Positions 34,845 to 43,262 of a stretch of DNA of 50,128 bases are shown piece by piece. A model generated the notes under the pieces. The model was not told the DNA's origin. It saw only the letters and a program-made list of their open reading frames with translations, and did no database searches. The position numbers were made by a program, and so were the translations under genes. The number at the start of each line of letters is the position of its first letter. Within the stretch, counting starts at the first letter, position 1. This DNA is from Acidovorax sp. (GTDB lineage Bacteria > Pseudomonadota > Gammaproteobacteria > Burkholderiales > Burkholderiaceae_C). The stretch covers positions 1-50,128 of the forward strand of contig SDXZ01000001.1 in assembly GCA_004210805.1 (NCBI GenBank), written 5' to 3'.

Positions 34845-35828
34845 ATGATTCGCAAACTGCTTTCCTTGACCGCGCTCGCCTTGGCCGTGGGCGCCACAGC
34901 CCACGCCCAGGCACCTGCGCCCGCAGCCGCCTACCCCACCAAGCCCATCCGCCTGATCGTGCCCTTCCCGCCCGGCGGTGGCACCGACATCCTGTCGCGC
35001 CTGGTGGCCACCAAGCTCACCGAAAGCGCCAAGTGGACCGTGGTCGCCGACAACAAGGCGGGCGCCGGCGGCACCATCGGCATTGGCGAGGCTGTAAAAG
35101 CCGCGCCCACGGGCTACGACCTGGTGATGGGCCAGAAGGACAACCTGGTGATCGGCCCCTGGCTGTACAAAAATCTGCCCTGGGATCCGACCAAGGACCT
35201 GACGCCCGTGGCGCACGTGGCCTATACGCCCGTGGTCATCGCCACCAGCGTCAACTCCAAGTACAAGACCCTGGCCGACGTGGTGGCCGCCGCGAAGGCT
35301 GCGCCCGCCACCATCACCTACGGCTCGCCCGGCAACGGCACGTCCATCCACCTGGCCGGACACCTGTTCGAGCAGGCCGCGGGCGTCAAGCTCAGCCACA
35401 TCCCGTACAAGGGCTCCAACCCGGCATTGATGGATGCGCTGTCGGGCAACGTGGACCTGCTGGTGTCCTCCCTGCCCTCGGCCATGGGTCAGATCAAGGC
35501 CGGCAAGCTGCGCCCGCTGGCCGTCACGTCCGCCAAGCGCAGTTCGTCGCTGCCCGATGTGCCCACGGTCGCCGAGTCGGGTTTCAAGGGCTTTGACGTG
35601 AGCACCTGGTACGGCGTGTTCGCCCCGGCCGGCACGCCCGCCAGCGTGGTGAGCGCGGTCAACGCCGAGGTCAACAAGCTACTGGCCAGCGCCGACATGA
35701 AGGCCGCCATCCACGCCCAGGGCGCCGAGCCTGAAGCCATGTCGCCAGCGCAGCTGGGCACGCTGGTCAAGACCGAATACGTGCAGTGGAAGGGGATCGT
35801 GGAGGCCTCTGGAGCGAAGATTGAGTGA
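34845..35828 (+). CDS. Bug/TctC-family periplasmic binding protein
   Basis: A 327-residue tripartite tricarboxylate receptor (Bug) protein with signal peptide MIRKLLSLTALALAVGATAHA. YPTKPIRLIVPFPPGGGTDI and DNKAGAGGTIGIGEA are the family signatures; IPYKGSNPALMDALSGNVDL and PDVPTVAESGFKGFDVSTWY follow. No TctA/TctB permease genes are adjacent, which is common for Bug proteins in this group. The frame is open upstream but the signal peptide fixes the ATG at 34845. The ligand is unknown. Confidence 0.94.
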   Translation: MIRKLLSLTALALAVGATAHAQAPAPAAAYPTKPIRLIVPFPPGGGTDILSRLVATKLTESAKWTVVADNKAGAGGTIGIGEAVKAAPTGYDLVMGQKDNLVIGPWLYKNLPWDPTKDLTPVAHVAYTPVVIATSVNSKYKTLADVVAAAKAAPATITYGSPGNGTSIHLAGHLFEQAAGVKLSHIPYKGSNPALMDALSGNVDLLVSSLPSAMGQIKAGKLRPLAVTSAKRSSSLPDVPTVAESGFKGFDVSTWYGVFAPAGTPASVVSAVNAEVNKLLASADMKAAIHAQGAEPEAMSPAQLGTLVKTEYVQWKGIVEASGAKIE

Positions 35829-35902
35829 CCCCCTGAGGCGCTTCGCGCCTTCCCCCTGAAGGGGGACGCACCCCGGTGGCCTGGCGGAGCCAGATCCACG
35901 GG
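35829..35902. repeat. GC-rich dispersed repeat, CCCCTGAGGCGCTTCGCGCC type
   Basis: CCCCTGAGGCGCTTCGCGCC, TTCCCCCTGAAGGGGGACGC, ACCCCGGTGGCCTGGCGGAG and CCAGATCCACGGGGG carry nested inverted repeats (GGCGC-TTC-GCGCC, CCCCC-TGAA-GGGGG, GGCCTGGCGGAGCCAG-like). I recall similar intergenic repeats in Comamonadaceae genomes. It lies directly after the Bug gene stop and may serve as its terminator. Confidence 0.55.
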
Positions 35903-35982
35903 GGCACTGGCCTTGGGGTGTGCCAGTTTCGACGACTGCGGCGATGCCGGGCACCATAGAAAACTTTCGAGCGCTGAAATGC

Positions 35983-36008
35983 AAACGGCTCCTTTCGGAG
36001 CCGTTTTT
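35983..36008. terminator. Terminator between the Bug gene and uspA
   Basis: AAACGGCTCC-TTTC-GGAGCCGTTT is a perfect 10-bp stem followed by TT. It serves both converging genes; the uspA stop is 16 bases away. Confidence 0.85.
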
Positions 36009-36023
36009 CGTGCGCCATGACGC

Positions 36024-36464
36024 TCAGGTACGCACGACCAGCACGGGGATGTGCACCACGCCCAGCACGCGCTGGGTGACGCTGCCCAGCACCAGCTTTT
36101 CAAGCCCACGGCGGCCGTGGGAGCCCATTACGATCAGGTCGGCGCCCGTGGTCTCCAGGGCGCGCAAGATGCCTTCGTGCACCGCGTGGCCTTCGCCGAC
36201 CATGGTGGTCACGGGCACACCGACCTCGGTCATGGCTTTTCTGGTGATGTCGAGGGCGCTGTTGGCCTCGGCGGTGGCCGCGTTGATGTACTGCGCCTGT
36301 CCATACGCAAAATCAGCGCCCACGCCGGTGAAGGGATACGGGTCGACCACATAGACCGCGGTCACGGTGCTGCCAAAGGTTTTGGCCAGCGCGGCCGCCT
36401 TGGACACGGCCTGCATCGAGGTGTCGGAGCCGTCGACTGGAACCAGAATGTGTTTGAACATCAT
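36024..36464 (-). CDS. Universal stress protein, UspA family
   Basis: A 146-residue single-domain USP. MMFKHILVPVDGSDTSMQAV at the start and the C-terminal ATP-binding motif GSHGRRGLEKLVLGSVTQRV (G-2x-G-9x-G(S/T)) show it belongs to the nucleotide-binding UspFG/MJ0577-like class. It probably helps survival under stress; no regulator is adjacent. Confidence 0.94.
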   Translation of the reverse strand: MMFKHILVPVDGSDTSMQAVSKAAALAKTFGSTVTAVYVVDPYPFTGVGADFAYGQAQYINAATAEANSALDITRKAMTEVGVPVTTMVGEGHAVHEGILRALETTGADLIVMGSHGRRGLEKLVLGSVTQRVLGVVHIPVLVVRT

Positions 36465-36608
36465 GCTTCTCCTAGAGTGGTGGGACGGGCAGAGCCGGTA
36501 GCCTGCCTTGAACGCCAGTGTGAACGTCCACCATACCCCTGATATTGATTCGCATCAAATGCAGGGGAGTCAACCGCGCTTTTTACGAATCCCGCTCAGG
36601 CAGCTTGT

Positions 36609-37403
36609 TCAGCCACCTTGCTCAGCTGCCGCCTGCGGCGCAACGCCCACCACATCGGCACCCTGGAAATTGCCGCGCCGACAAGTCACCACCAGCGTGT
36701 CGCGGTATCCACCGACAGCCACCGGCTGGATGGGCGTGGACTCGTGGATCATGCGCGCGTCGTCCAGCAGCAGCAGCGACCAGGGCTCGGTCAGCGTGAA
36801 GCGCAGGCCACTCGGGCCCGCGGCCTCGAACACGCGCGTCTCGCCGCCTTTAATGCCTTCGCGCCCCACCAGAAAGACGGCCACCAGATCCACACCATCG
36901 CGGTGCGCACCCTCCGGCGTGGGCCGGCCGATGCCGTCGGTGGTGTCGATGCGGAACTGGTGCGCCTCCACAAACCACGGCGCGGGGGCTGCAGGATCGG
37001 CAAAAACGGCATCCGACACGTTGGCCAGCGCCGCCAGCAACTGCTGCCATGCGGGCTGGGCCACCGTGGACGGCTCCATGGGCGCAAACCAGCGCTCCAT
37101 TCCGCCGTGCAGTGCGTTGTATTCCACCGGTTGCCAATGCGCGCGGTGGGATGCCTGCTGCACCTGCCCGTCCTGCACCACAAAACACGCATGGCGCCGG
37201 CGCCGGTAGCGCCCGCCGTCCTTGAGGAACTCATCGGGCGGCAGGCCCGCCCAGTCGCCATTGAGCGCCATCAGCGCCGCCAGATCGCAGCCGATCCAGC
37301 GCGCCACGTCAGGCGGCGACAGCACCGCGTAACCGGCCTCGCGCAGGTGGCTGGCGACGTCTGTGGGCGGGGTGAATGGGGGAGAAAAGGTGACTTGGGC
37401 CAT
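36609..37403 (-). CDS. 2OG-Fe dioxygenase family protein (isoleucine-4-dioxygenase-like, PF10014)
   Basis: A 264-residue protein. The iron triad is likely His167-x-Asp169 in EGAHRDGVDLV and His220 in ARMIHESTP, with Arg234 for 2-oxoglutarate in GGYRDTLVV. The segment RRRRHACFVV and the HQFRI strand are typical of the 2OG-Fe dioxygenase family, some members of which hydroxylate free isoleucine. The substrate here is unknown. It is monocistronic on the minus strand. Unlike the oxygenase at 22164, this gene is intact. Confidence 0.8.
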   Translation of the reverse strand: MAQVTFSPPFTPPTDVASHLREAGYAVLSPPDVARWIGCDLAALMALNGDWAGLPPDEFLKDGGRYRRRRHACFVVQDGQVQQASHRAHWQPVEYNALHGGMERWFAPMEPSTVAQPAWQQLLAALANVSDAVFADPAAPAPWFVEAHQFRIDTTDGIGRPTPEGAHRDGVDLVAVFLVGREGIKGGETRVFEAAGPSGLRFTLTEPWSLLLLDDARMIHESTPIQPVAVGGYRDTLVVTCRRGNFQGADVVGVAPQAAAEQGG

Positions 37404-37573
37404 AGACGCGCGAGCTTAACCGCTGCAATGGCGTCAAAAGGCACGCCGACACCAAGAGACCAGGCGTAGGCGCGTGGAGCCCGCGTTGGTGGCACGCCGA
37501 CGCGGTCTGCGCCACCGCAGAGCGCATCGCAGCGCTCTGCATCACCCGCGCCGGCTGGCGTCAGCTGGGGGCC

Positions 37574-38104
37574 TCAGTCGCGGTGCCCGTGACCCTTGCC
37601 GTGCTTGTCCTGCTTGCCGTGCTTCTCGTGTTTGTCATGCTTGTCGCGCTTCTCGTGCTTGTCGTGTTTGCCCCCATGGCGATGGTCATCGTCCCAGCGG
37701 CGCTCATCACGCACTTGCGAGCCGCGATGGTGCGGCGGTCCACGGCGCGGTGGTGGCTCCTGCACGAAGTACACCGGCTGATTGCAGGCGCTGTAGCGCG
37801 CGCAGTGTTTGTCCCAGTTCTTGGCGTGGCCGGGGGGCACGTACAGGTAGATCGGCGAGCGCGGGACCACCACCGCAGGGCGGTGAATGATCACGGGCTC
37901 GGCGTAAAGCACGGGGGGCGGCGGCGCGTTGCCGATGTTGATGCGGCCATACACGCCGGGTGCCAGCTCGCCCCCCACGGTGGCATTGATGTAGGTCTGC
38001 GCCTGGGCGCCGCCTGCAGCGGCCAGCAAGAGCGCTGCGGCTGCGCCGGATAAAAGCAGTCGAAGTGTGGACATCGTGGTGGTGGGGGTCGTGGTGTGGG
38101 TCAT
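37574..38104 (-). CDS. Exported protein with His/Lys/Asp-rich tail
   Basis: A 176-residue protein. After MTHTTTPTTTMSTLRLLLSG, a hydrophobic stretch ending AAAGGAQAQ forms a signal peptide. The middle part is Pro-rich (NAPPPPVLYAEPVIIHRP, SPIYLYVPPGHAKNWDKHC), with two cysteines (HCARYSACNQPVYF), a pattern I know from Comamonadaceae periplasmic proteins of unknown role. The C-terminal 40 residues are almost only His, Lys, Asp, Glu and Gly (KHDKHEKRDKHDKHEKHGKQ), suggestive of metal binding. The ATG at 38102-38104 follows AGGAGATCCC; a second Met ten residues on is also possible. Confidence 0.8.
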   Translation of the reverse strand: MTHTTTPTTTMSTLRLLLSGAAAALLLAAAGGAQAQTYINATVGGELAPGVYGRINIGNAPPPPVLYAEPVIIHRPAVVVPRSPIYLYVPPGHAKNWDKHCARYSACNQPVYFVQEPPPRRGPPHHRGSQVRDERRWDDDHRHGGKHDKHEKRDKHDKHEKHGKQDKHGKGHGHRD

Positions 38105-38451
38105 GGGATCTCCTGGAACGTGCTGTACGGCGGTGCGCAAAAAGCACGGGTGTTGGCAGGGCCGCACAACATCCGTCGCGCATCAAGTCATCCGTCTGCG
38201 GCGGAACGCAATCGGCATTAGGCGCCTCGGCGGACTGGCACACGCTGCGGCTGCACAGTTTGTCGATCCAGTATAGGCCGCTCACTTGCGTCCAGATCAG
38301 TTTGCCCAGGGCTTGGTACCTGGGCGCCACTGCGGACCGTGGGCACATGCTCGCAGCAAAACAAGCCGCCGCCACCGCGCAAAAACCCCACCCTCGCCGC
38401 AACACCCTTGGAGTAGCATGTGCCCACCCCCGCTTCGCCCAGGAGACCGCG
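38105..38451. other. Divergent intergenic region
   Basis: Contains the promoters of the His-rich protein gene and of the PilZ gene. The frame of the PilZ gene is open throughout but has no family features before 38452. I see no further gene, repeat or convincing operator. Confidence 0.5.
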
Positions 38452-38826
38452 ATGCCCCACGAACGCCGCCACTTCGTCCGCGTCGGATTTGACGCACCGG
38501 CCCTGCTGACCACCTCCACGGATGCGTTCAGCGTGCATGTGCTGGATCTCTCGCTCAAAGGCGCGCTGCTGCTGGCGCCGGCCCAGGCCGGCCTCGAATC
38601 CGGGATGATCTGCCAGCTCACCATCCCCCTGGCAGAAACCGGCAACCACATCGCCATGTCCACCGAGGTCGCGCACCTCGAGGGCCTGCACGCCGGGCTG
38701 CTGTGCCGCGGGATTGACCTCGATAGCGTCACCCACCTGCGTCGGCTCATCGAACTGCAACTGGGCGACCCCGCGCTGCTGGAGCGGGACCTGGGCGAGC
38801 TGACGATGGCAGCGCCGTCGCACTGA
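38452..38826 (+). CDS. PilZ domain protein
   Basis: A 124-residue single PilZ domain. The c-di-GMP motifs are present: R-x-x-x-R in ERRHFVRVGF near the N-terminus and D-x-S-x-x-G in VLDLSLKGALL. The ATG at 38452 follows AGGAGACCGCG. It probably binds cyclic di-GMP and controls a cell-surface or motility process; no partner gene is adjacent. Confidence 0.9.
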   Translation: MPHERRHFVRVGFDAPALLTTSTDAFSVHVLDLSLKGALLLAPAQAGLESGMICQLTIPLAETGNHIAMSTEVAHLEGLHAGLLCRGIDLDSVTHLRRLIELQLGDPALLERDLGELTMAAPSH

Positions 38827-38877
38827 GCAGGCGCCGCTGCCGGGGTTGATACCCCTACGCCGCGGTCATCGCCCTGG

Positions 38878-40590
38878 CTACTTGGGCGCGGTACCGGCCG
38901 GCTGTTGCGCCGCTTCCTGCTCCTGCAGCGCGCGCCACATCACCTTGCCGCTGCCGCTCTTGGGCAACGCAGCCACAAACTGCACGATGCGCGGCACCTT
39001 GTAGACCGCCATGTTCTCGCGGCACCAGTCGATGATCTGCTGCTCGGTAGTGTCCTGGTGCGTGGCGCGCAGCACCACCACCGCCTTCACCGTCTCGCCG
39101 CGGTAGCTGTCCTTGGCGGCAATGATGCAGGCTTCCTGGATGGCGGGGTGGCGGAACATCAGCGCCTCGACCTCGGCCGGCCAGACCTTGAAGCCGCTCG
39201 CGTTGATCATGCGTTTGAGGCGGTCGGTGAGGAAGAAATAACCGTCCTCATCCATGCGGCCCAGGTCGCCCGAGCGAAAGAACCGCTTGCCTTCGAACTC
39301 GATAAAGGCCGCGGCCGTGGCGTCGGGCCGCTTCCAGTAACCCTCGAACACCTCGGGGCCGTGGATGATGATTTCGCCTTGCTCGCCCACCGGTACCTCC
39401 TGCAAGGTGTCCGGGTCCACCACCCGCGCGTCGGTGCTCATGAAGGGGATGCCCAGGCACTGCTGCTTGGGATTGTCCGGCGGGTTGGAGTGCGACGGCG
39501 CAGCCGTTTCGGTGAGGCCATAGCCTTCGGAATAGCGCAGGCCGTATTGATCCTGCAGCCGCTGCGCCACCGCCTGCGGCATGGCCGCGCCGCCACCGCC
39601 GATGTAGACCAGGCTGGAGAGGTCGTAGCTCGCAAAATTTGGGCTGCCCAGCAGGTCGATGACCATGGTGGGAATATTGGTCCAGTTGGTCACCTGGTAG
39701 CGCGAGATAAGGCGCCCGGCCAGGTCACGGTCCCAACGCGGCATGATGACCAGCGTGGCGGCGCAGTAGATGGCCGTGTGCATCACGCTCACCATGCCGG
39801 TGATGTGGAACATCGGCACCACGGCCAGGGTCACGTTGTCGACCGAGCCCGTGCCCCACAGGGCCCCGGCCGCTGCGTTGTGCATGATGCTTTTGTGCAG
39901 GTGCATGCAGCCTTTGGGCAGGCCGGTGGTGCCGCTGGTGTAGGGCAGCAGCGCCAGGTCGTTCGGTCCCACCAGCAGCTCGGGCGGCGCATCCGAGGTG
40001 TCCAGCGCGTCGGTCCAGGCGTGCACCTGCCCACCCTCCAGCGCAGGCAGCGCATGCCGCGTGCCGAGCCATTCCATCCACGCCTCGGGGGGCGCGTCGG
40101 CGCCGGTCACACTCACGTCGAAGGCGTCGGTGAATTGCGTCACCACCAGGTGCGCCAGCCGGCCCGCCGCGGGCAGCGCATTGCTCGCCTTGGCCATCTC
40201 GGCCGCCAGGTCGCCCGTGGTCAGCGCCACCTTGGTGTCGGGGTCGGTGATGTAGTGCTTGAGCTCTTCAGCCCGGTTCATGGGGTTGACCGGCACCACC
40301 ACGGCATTGGCACGCAGGATGGCAAAGTGCGCCATCACCAGCTGCGGGCAGTTCTGCATGCACAGCACCACCCGGTCCCCGCGCTGCACGCCCAGATCCG
40401 CCAGCCGCGCGGCCAGGCGCTCGGCGCCTTCCACCAGCTGCCGGTAGCTCAAGGTGCTGCCAAAGAAGACCAGTGCCGCCTTGTCCGGGTAGCGGCGCGC
40501 GCTGATGGCCAGGTTGTCCCACAGTGACGTGGACGGCAGCGTGATGGACTTGGGCAGACGGCGGGGCCAGAACTTGTGATGAGGGCGCAT
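38878..40590 (-). CDS. AMP-dependent acyl-CoA synthetase/ligase
   Basis: A 570-residue adenylate-forming enzyme. The P-loop-like motif LLPYTSGTTGLPKGCMHLHK, the YSEGYGLTETA motif, the hinge SGDLGRMDEDGYFFLTDRLK and RMINASGFKVWPAEVEALMF are all there, plus the catalytic lysine near the C-terminus (PKSGSGKVMWRALQ). It activates a carboxylic acid, probably medium- or long-chain, to its CoA thioester. The adjacent AraC gene, 30 bases upstream and co-oriented, may control it. Confidence 0.93.
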   Translation of the reverse strand: MRPHHKFWPRRLPKSITLPSTSLWDNLAISARRYPDKAALVFFGSTLSYRQLVEGAERLAARLADLGVQRGDRVVLCMQNCPQLVMAHFAILRANAVVVPVNPMNRAEELKHYITDPDTKVALTTGDLAAEMAKASNALPAAGRLAHLVVTQFTDAFDVSVTGADAPPEAWMEWLGTRHALPALEGGQVHAWTDALDTSDAPPELLVGPNDLALLPYTSGTTGLPKGCMHLHKSIMHNAAAGALWGTGSVDNVTLAVVPMFHITGMVSVMHTAIYCAATLVIMPRWDRDLAGRLISRYQVTNWTNIPTMVIDLLGSPNFASYDLSSLVYIGGGGAAMPQAVAQRLQDQYGLRYSEGYGLTETAAPSHSNPPDNPKQQCLGIPFMSTDARVVDPDTLQEVPVGEQGEIIIHGPEVFEGYWKRPDATAAAFIEFEGKRFFRSGDLGRMDEDGYFFLTDRLKRMINASGFKVWPAEVEALMFRHPAIQEACIIAAKDSYRGETVKAVVVLRATHQDTTEQQIIDWCRENMAVYKVPRIVQFVAALPKSGSGKVMWRALQEQEAAQQPAGTAPK

Positions 40591-40620
40591 GGAGCTAAGG
40601 ATTCCTTTGAAGAACGCAGC

Positions 40621-41679
40621 CTAGTTCGCATGGTGCCCGGAAGCATTGGGGATGCCACTGATGAAAGGTCGCGCAGGTGACGCTGCCGCCACGGCCAGCA
40701 GCCGCTGCAGCGCCTCTGTCTGCGCATCGCCACGCCGTGCGCTGCCCGGTGTCTGGCCCACCGCGCGCTTGAAGGCGCGGCAGAACGCAGCTTCGGACTG
40801 GTACCCGACCCGCGCGGCCACATCGGCAATGCCCTGCCCTTGCGACAGCCAGGCTTGCGCCAGGTGCATGCGCCACTGCGTGAGGTATTCGAGCGCCGGC
40901 ACGCCCACCAGCGCGGTGAACCGCTGCGCAAATGCCGAGCGGGACATGGCTGCGGCCTCGGCCAGCGCCGCCACCGTCCAGCCGTGCGCGGGGTCCCGGT
41001 GCATGAGCGCCATCGCGCGGCCCAGGCGCGGATCTTTCAGGGCGCCCAGCCAGCCGGTCTGTGCCGTGGCGTCGTGCTGCACCCAGTGCCGGATGGCCTG
41101 GATCACCACAATATCGGCCAGCCGGGTGATCACGGCCTCGCCGCCCGCCCGCATGTGGCGAGCCTCCTCGGCCATCAGCTGCAGCAGGCCGGGCAGCCAG
41201 CCACCCGCCTGCAACGCGGCCGAGCTGGTGTGGATGACGGCCGGCAATACCGACACCAGGTGCCGCGCGGCCGGGTGGTCGAACTGCACCGCCCCGCAGA
41301 TGATGCGCGAGCCCTCCCCGCCCCCGCCCGTCCGCAAGATCTCGTAGTGCTCGCTCACGCATTCGCGCGGCAGGTCGAACAGATGGGGTGTGGGCGTGCC
41401 GGGCTCGCTGCGCAGATCGTGCCCCTGGCCGTGTGGCACCAGCGCCAGGTCGCCCGGCCACAGCCACCGACCTTCTTCGGGGCCCGCACCGCTGGCCACG
41501 GTCAACCAGCAGCGGCCCTCTGTGACCAGGTGGAACATCAGGCAGTCCTGCAGCGCCGGCATGTGTGCACCCCACGGCGCCGACAACTCCGAATGGCAGT
41601 AGAAAACACTGCGCATGCGCAGGTAGTGCAAGGCCTCGCCCAGGGGGTCGGCGTGGATGCCGGGGTCGGTGGGGTTCAT
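40621..41679 (-). CDS. AraC-family transcriptional regulator (cupin_6 type)
   Basis: A 352-residue regulator with an N-terminal cupin-like sensor domain (YCHSELSAPWGAHMPALQDC then LMFHLVTEGRCWL) and a C-terminal double HTH (WTVAALAEAAAMSRSAFAQR, QGIADVAARVGYQSEAAFCR, AFKRAVGQTPGSAR). The chosen Met (41679) gives a normal N-terminus; the frame is open 120 bases further upstream. It is divergent from the NAD(P)-binding protein gene and precedes the acyl-CoA ligase gene. Confidence 0.9.
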   Translation of the reverse strand: MNPTDPGIHADPLGEALHYLRMRSVFYCHSELSAPWGAHMPALQDCLMFHLVTEGRCWLTVASGAGPEEGRWLWPGDLALVPHGQGHDLRSEPGTPTPHLFDLPRECVSEHYEILRTGGGGEGSRIICGAVQFDHPAARHLVSVLPAVIHTSSAALQAGGWLPGLLQLMAEEARHMRAGGEAVITRLADIVVIQAIRHWVQHDATAQTGWLGALKDPRLGRAMALMHRDPAHGWTVAALAEAAAMSRSAFAQRFTALVGVPALEYLTQWRMHLAQAWLSQGQGIADVAARVGYQSEAAFCRAFKRAVGQTPGSARRGDAQTEALQRLLAVAAASPARPFISGIPNASGHHAN

Positions 41680-41816
41680 GCTGCCACTGTGCCGCAATCC
41701 TTGCCCCTTGTCCGCATTGCTGGACGATGGATCAATAGAATGCGGCAAAACGGCATTAACAATTGACCGATGCGCCAGGACACTGGGTTTTCTGTTCAAA
41801 CCCTTTGGAGACCCGC

Positions 41817-42512
41817 ATGAAAGTTCTCGTCGTTGGTGCCACCGGTGGCACCGGGATGGCCGTAACCCGCGCGCTGCTTGCCCGTGGTTGTGAGGTTACC
41901 GCCTTCGCCCGCCAGCCGCAGGCGCTGCAAGGCCTGCCCGGCAAACTCAGCCTGATAGCCGGCGATGCAATGCACCAGCCCGACATAGACGCAGCTGTGC
42001 GCGGCCACGATGCGGTGGTGGTGACACTGGGCATCCGCGAAAACGCCCTGCGCGTTCGGCTGCTGGGCAGCGCAGGCACTGCGATGGAGGTGCGATCACG
42101 CGGCACGCAGCACGTGGTTGCCGCCATGCAGCGCCACGGCGTGCCCCGCCTGGTGGTGCAAAGCAGCTACGGCGTGGGGAGCACGCGCGATCGCCTGCCC
42201 TGGCTTTACCGCCTGGTGTTCGCGCTCCTGCTCAAGCCGCAAATTGCAGACACCGAAACGCAGGAGGGAATCGTGCGCGCCGGCGGGCTCGAATGGGTGC
42301 TGGCGCAGCCCGTCAACCTGACGGATGAGGACACGCGAGAGGCCGCCATGGCATCGGCCCGCGGGGACTTCGTCAGCATGAAGGTCTCGCGCAGGCAGGT
42401 GGCTGATTTTCTGGCCGACGCAGCGCTGAATGATCAGCACAGCGGGCATGCTGTCGCGCTGTCTGCAGCCCCCGCTCGTACCGCACTGCGTGCAAATGAG
42501 GCGGCGCCTTGA
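41817..42512 (+). CDS. NAD(P)H-binding protein (SDR atypical, NmrA-like)
   Basis: A 231-residue protein with the Rossmann start MKVLVVGATGGTGMAVTRAL (G-x-x-G-x-x-G) and an atypical-SDR layout; SSYGVGSTRDRLPWLYRLVF and LEWVLAQPVNLTD are typical. The ATG follows TTTGGAGACCCGC. It is divergently transcribed from the AraC regulator with 137 bases between, so they may be linked. The substrate is unknown. Confidence 0.88.
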   Translation: MKVLVVGATGGTGMAVTRALLARGCEVTAFARQPQALQGLPGKLSLIAGDAMHQPDIDAAVRGHDAVVVTLGIRENALRVRLLGSAGTAMEVRSRGTQHVVAAMQRHGVPRLVVQSSYGVGSTRDRLPWLYRLVFALLLKPQIADTETQEGIVRAGGLEWVLAQPVNLTDEDTREAAMASARGDFVSMKVSRRQVADFLADAALNDQHSGHAVALSAAPARTALRANEAAP

Positions 42513-42564
42513 CTGCTGAGCGGCGTGAAAGCCCAGCCGGCGCATTGCCTGCGCGGCCGAGCAC

Positions 42565-42663
42565 TCAGCGCTGGTAAGACCTGCCAGCGGGGGTGGCGGT
42601 CTTAGACGCCTGGTATTTTTTCCAGAGGTATCCCGCGACGGCCATCAAAATCATTTTGCGCAT
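42565..42663 (-). CDS. Small 32-residue protein
   Basis: MRKMILMAVAGYLWKKYQAS then KTATPAGRSYQR. A short hydrophobic segment is followed by a basic stretch, a layout of small membrane-associated proteins. The ATG (42661-42663) has GGAGA seven bases upstream. I recall similar tiny proteins in related genomes but cannot name a function. The frame is open further upstream but unsupported. Confidence 0.6.
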   Translation of the reverse strand: MRKMILMAVAGYLWKKYQASKTATPAGRSYQR

Positions 42664-42880
42664 GAAGAAATCTCCTTGTGAAAACGATAGCTTCGACGGC
42701 GTGGAGTTCGACCCCTGTAGGAAATGATCGTGCAAGCCCGTCTCGGTTTGCGCCCCTTGCGGCAATTCTCCCCACTCCCCTCGACCGCGTAGCGCAGTGG
42801 GGCGCGGACTTTGGTCCTGTAAAGAGGGTCGGCTACCATCGTCGCAACGCTCTGCGCATCCAACGCTCCGACTCAACGCC

Positions 42881-43237
42881 ATGGTCACTTTCCTCTACTA
42901 CGCCCTGATGGTTCTCCTTGGCTACGTGTGCTACCGGTATGGGCAGAAGTTGTTGAACCAGGGCCTGCGCGATGAGAACGACGAGTTCACCAAACCGCCC
43001 CTCGGCCCGGTCGGGTTTCTGGTGATCGGCGCGGTGGCGTGCTACCTCTCGTTTGCGGCTCTGCGCGCTCTGGCGCTGCGCGAGATTCCGTGCGTTGGCA
43101 AGGGCTGCAAAGGGCAGATCTACACCCTGGCGGAACATGCGGGCCAGTACTGGGCCAATCTGTTTTTTGTATTGTGGATAGTGCTGGCCCTGGGCTACGC
43201 CATGTACGTGACGATCAAGATCTGGCAAAGGACCTAG
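42881..43237 (+). CDS. Small membrane protein of unknown function
   Basis: A 118-residue protein with three hydrophobic segments (MVTFLYYALMVLLGYVCYRY, PVGFLVIGAVACYLSFAALR, LFFVLWIVLALGYAMYVTIK) and a loop with two cysteines (IPCVGKGCKGQIY) that could form a disulfide or bind metal. The ATG at 42881 is chosen by the hydrophobic start. Function unknown. It converges with hrpA. Confidence 0.8.
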   Translation: MVTFLYYALMVLLGYVCYRYGQKLLNQGLRDENDEFTKPPLGPVGFLVIGAVACYLSFAALRALALREIPCVGKGCKGQIYTLAEHAGQYWANLFFVLWIVLALGYAMYVTIKIWQRT

Positions 43238-43262
43238 GGTTTCGGGCCGCCGCGGCCGCCAA

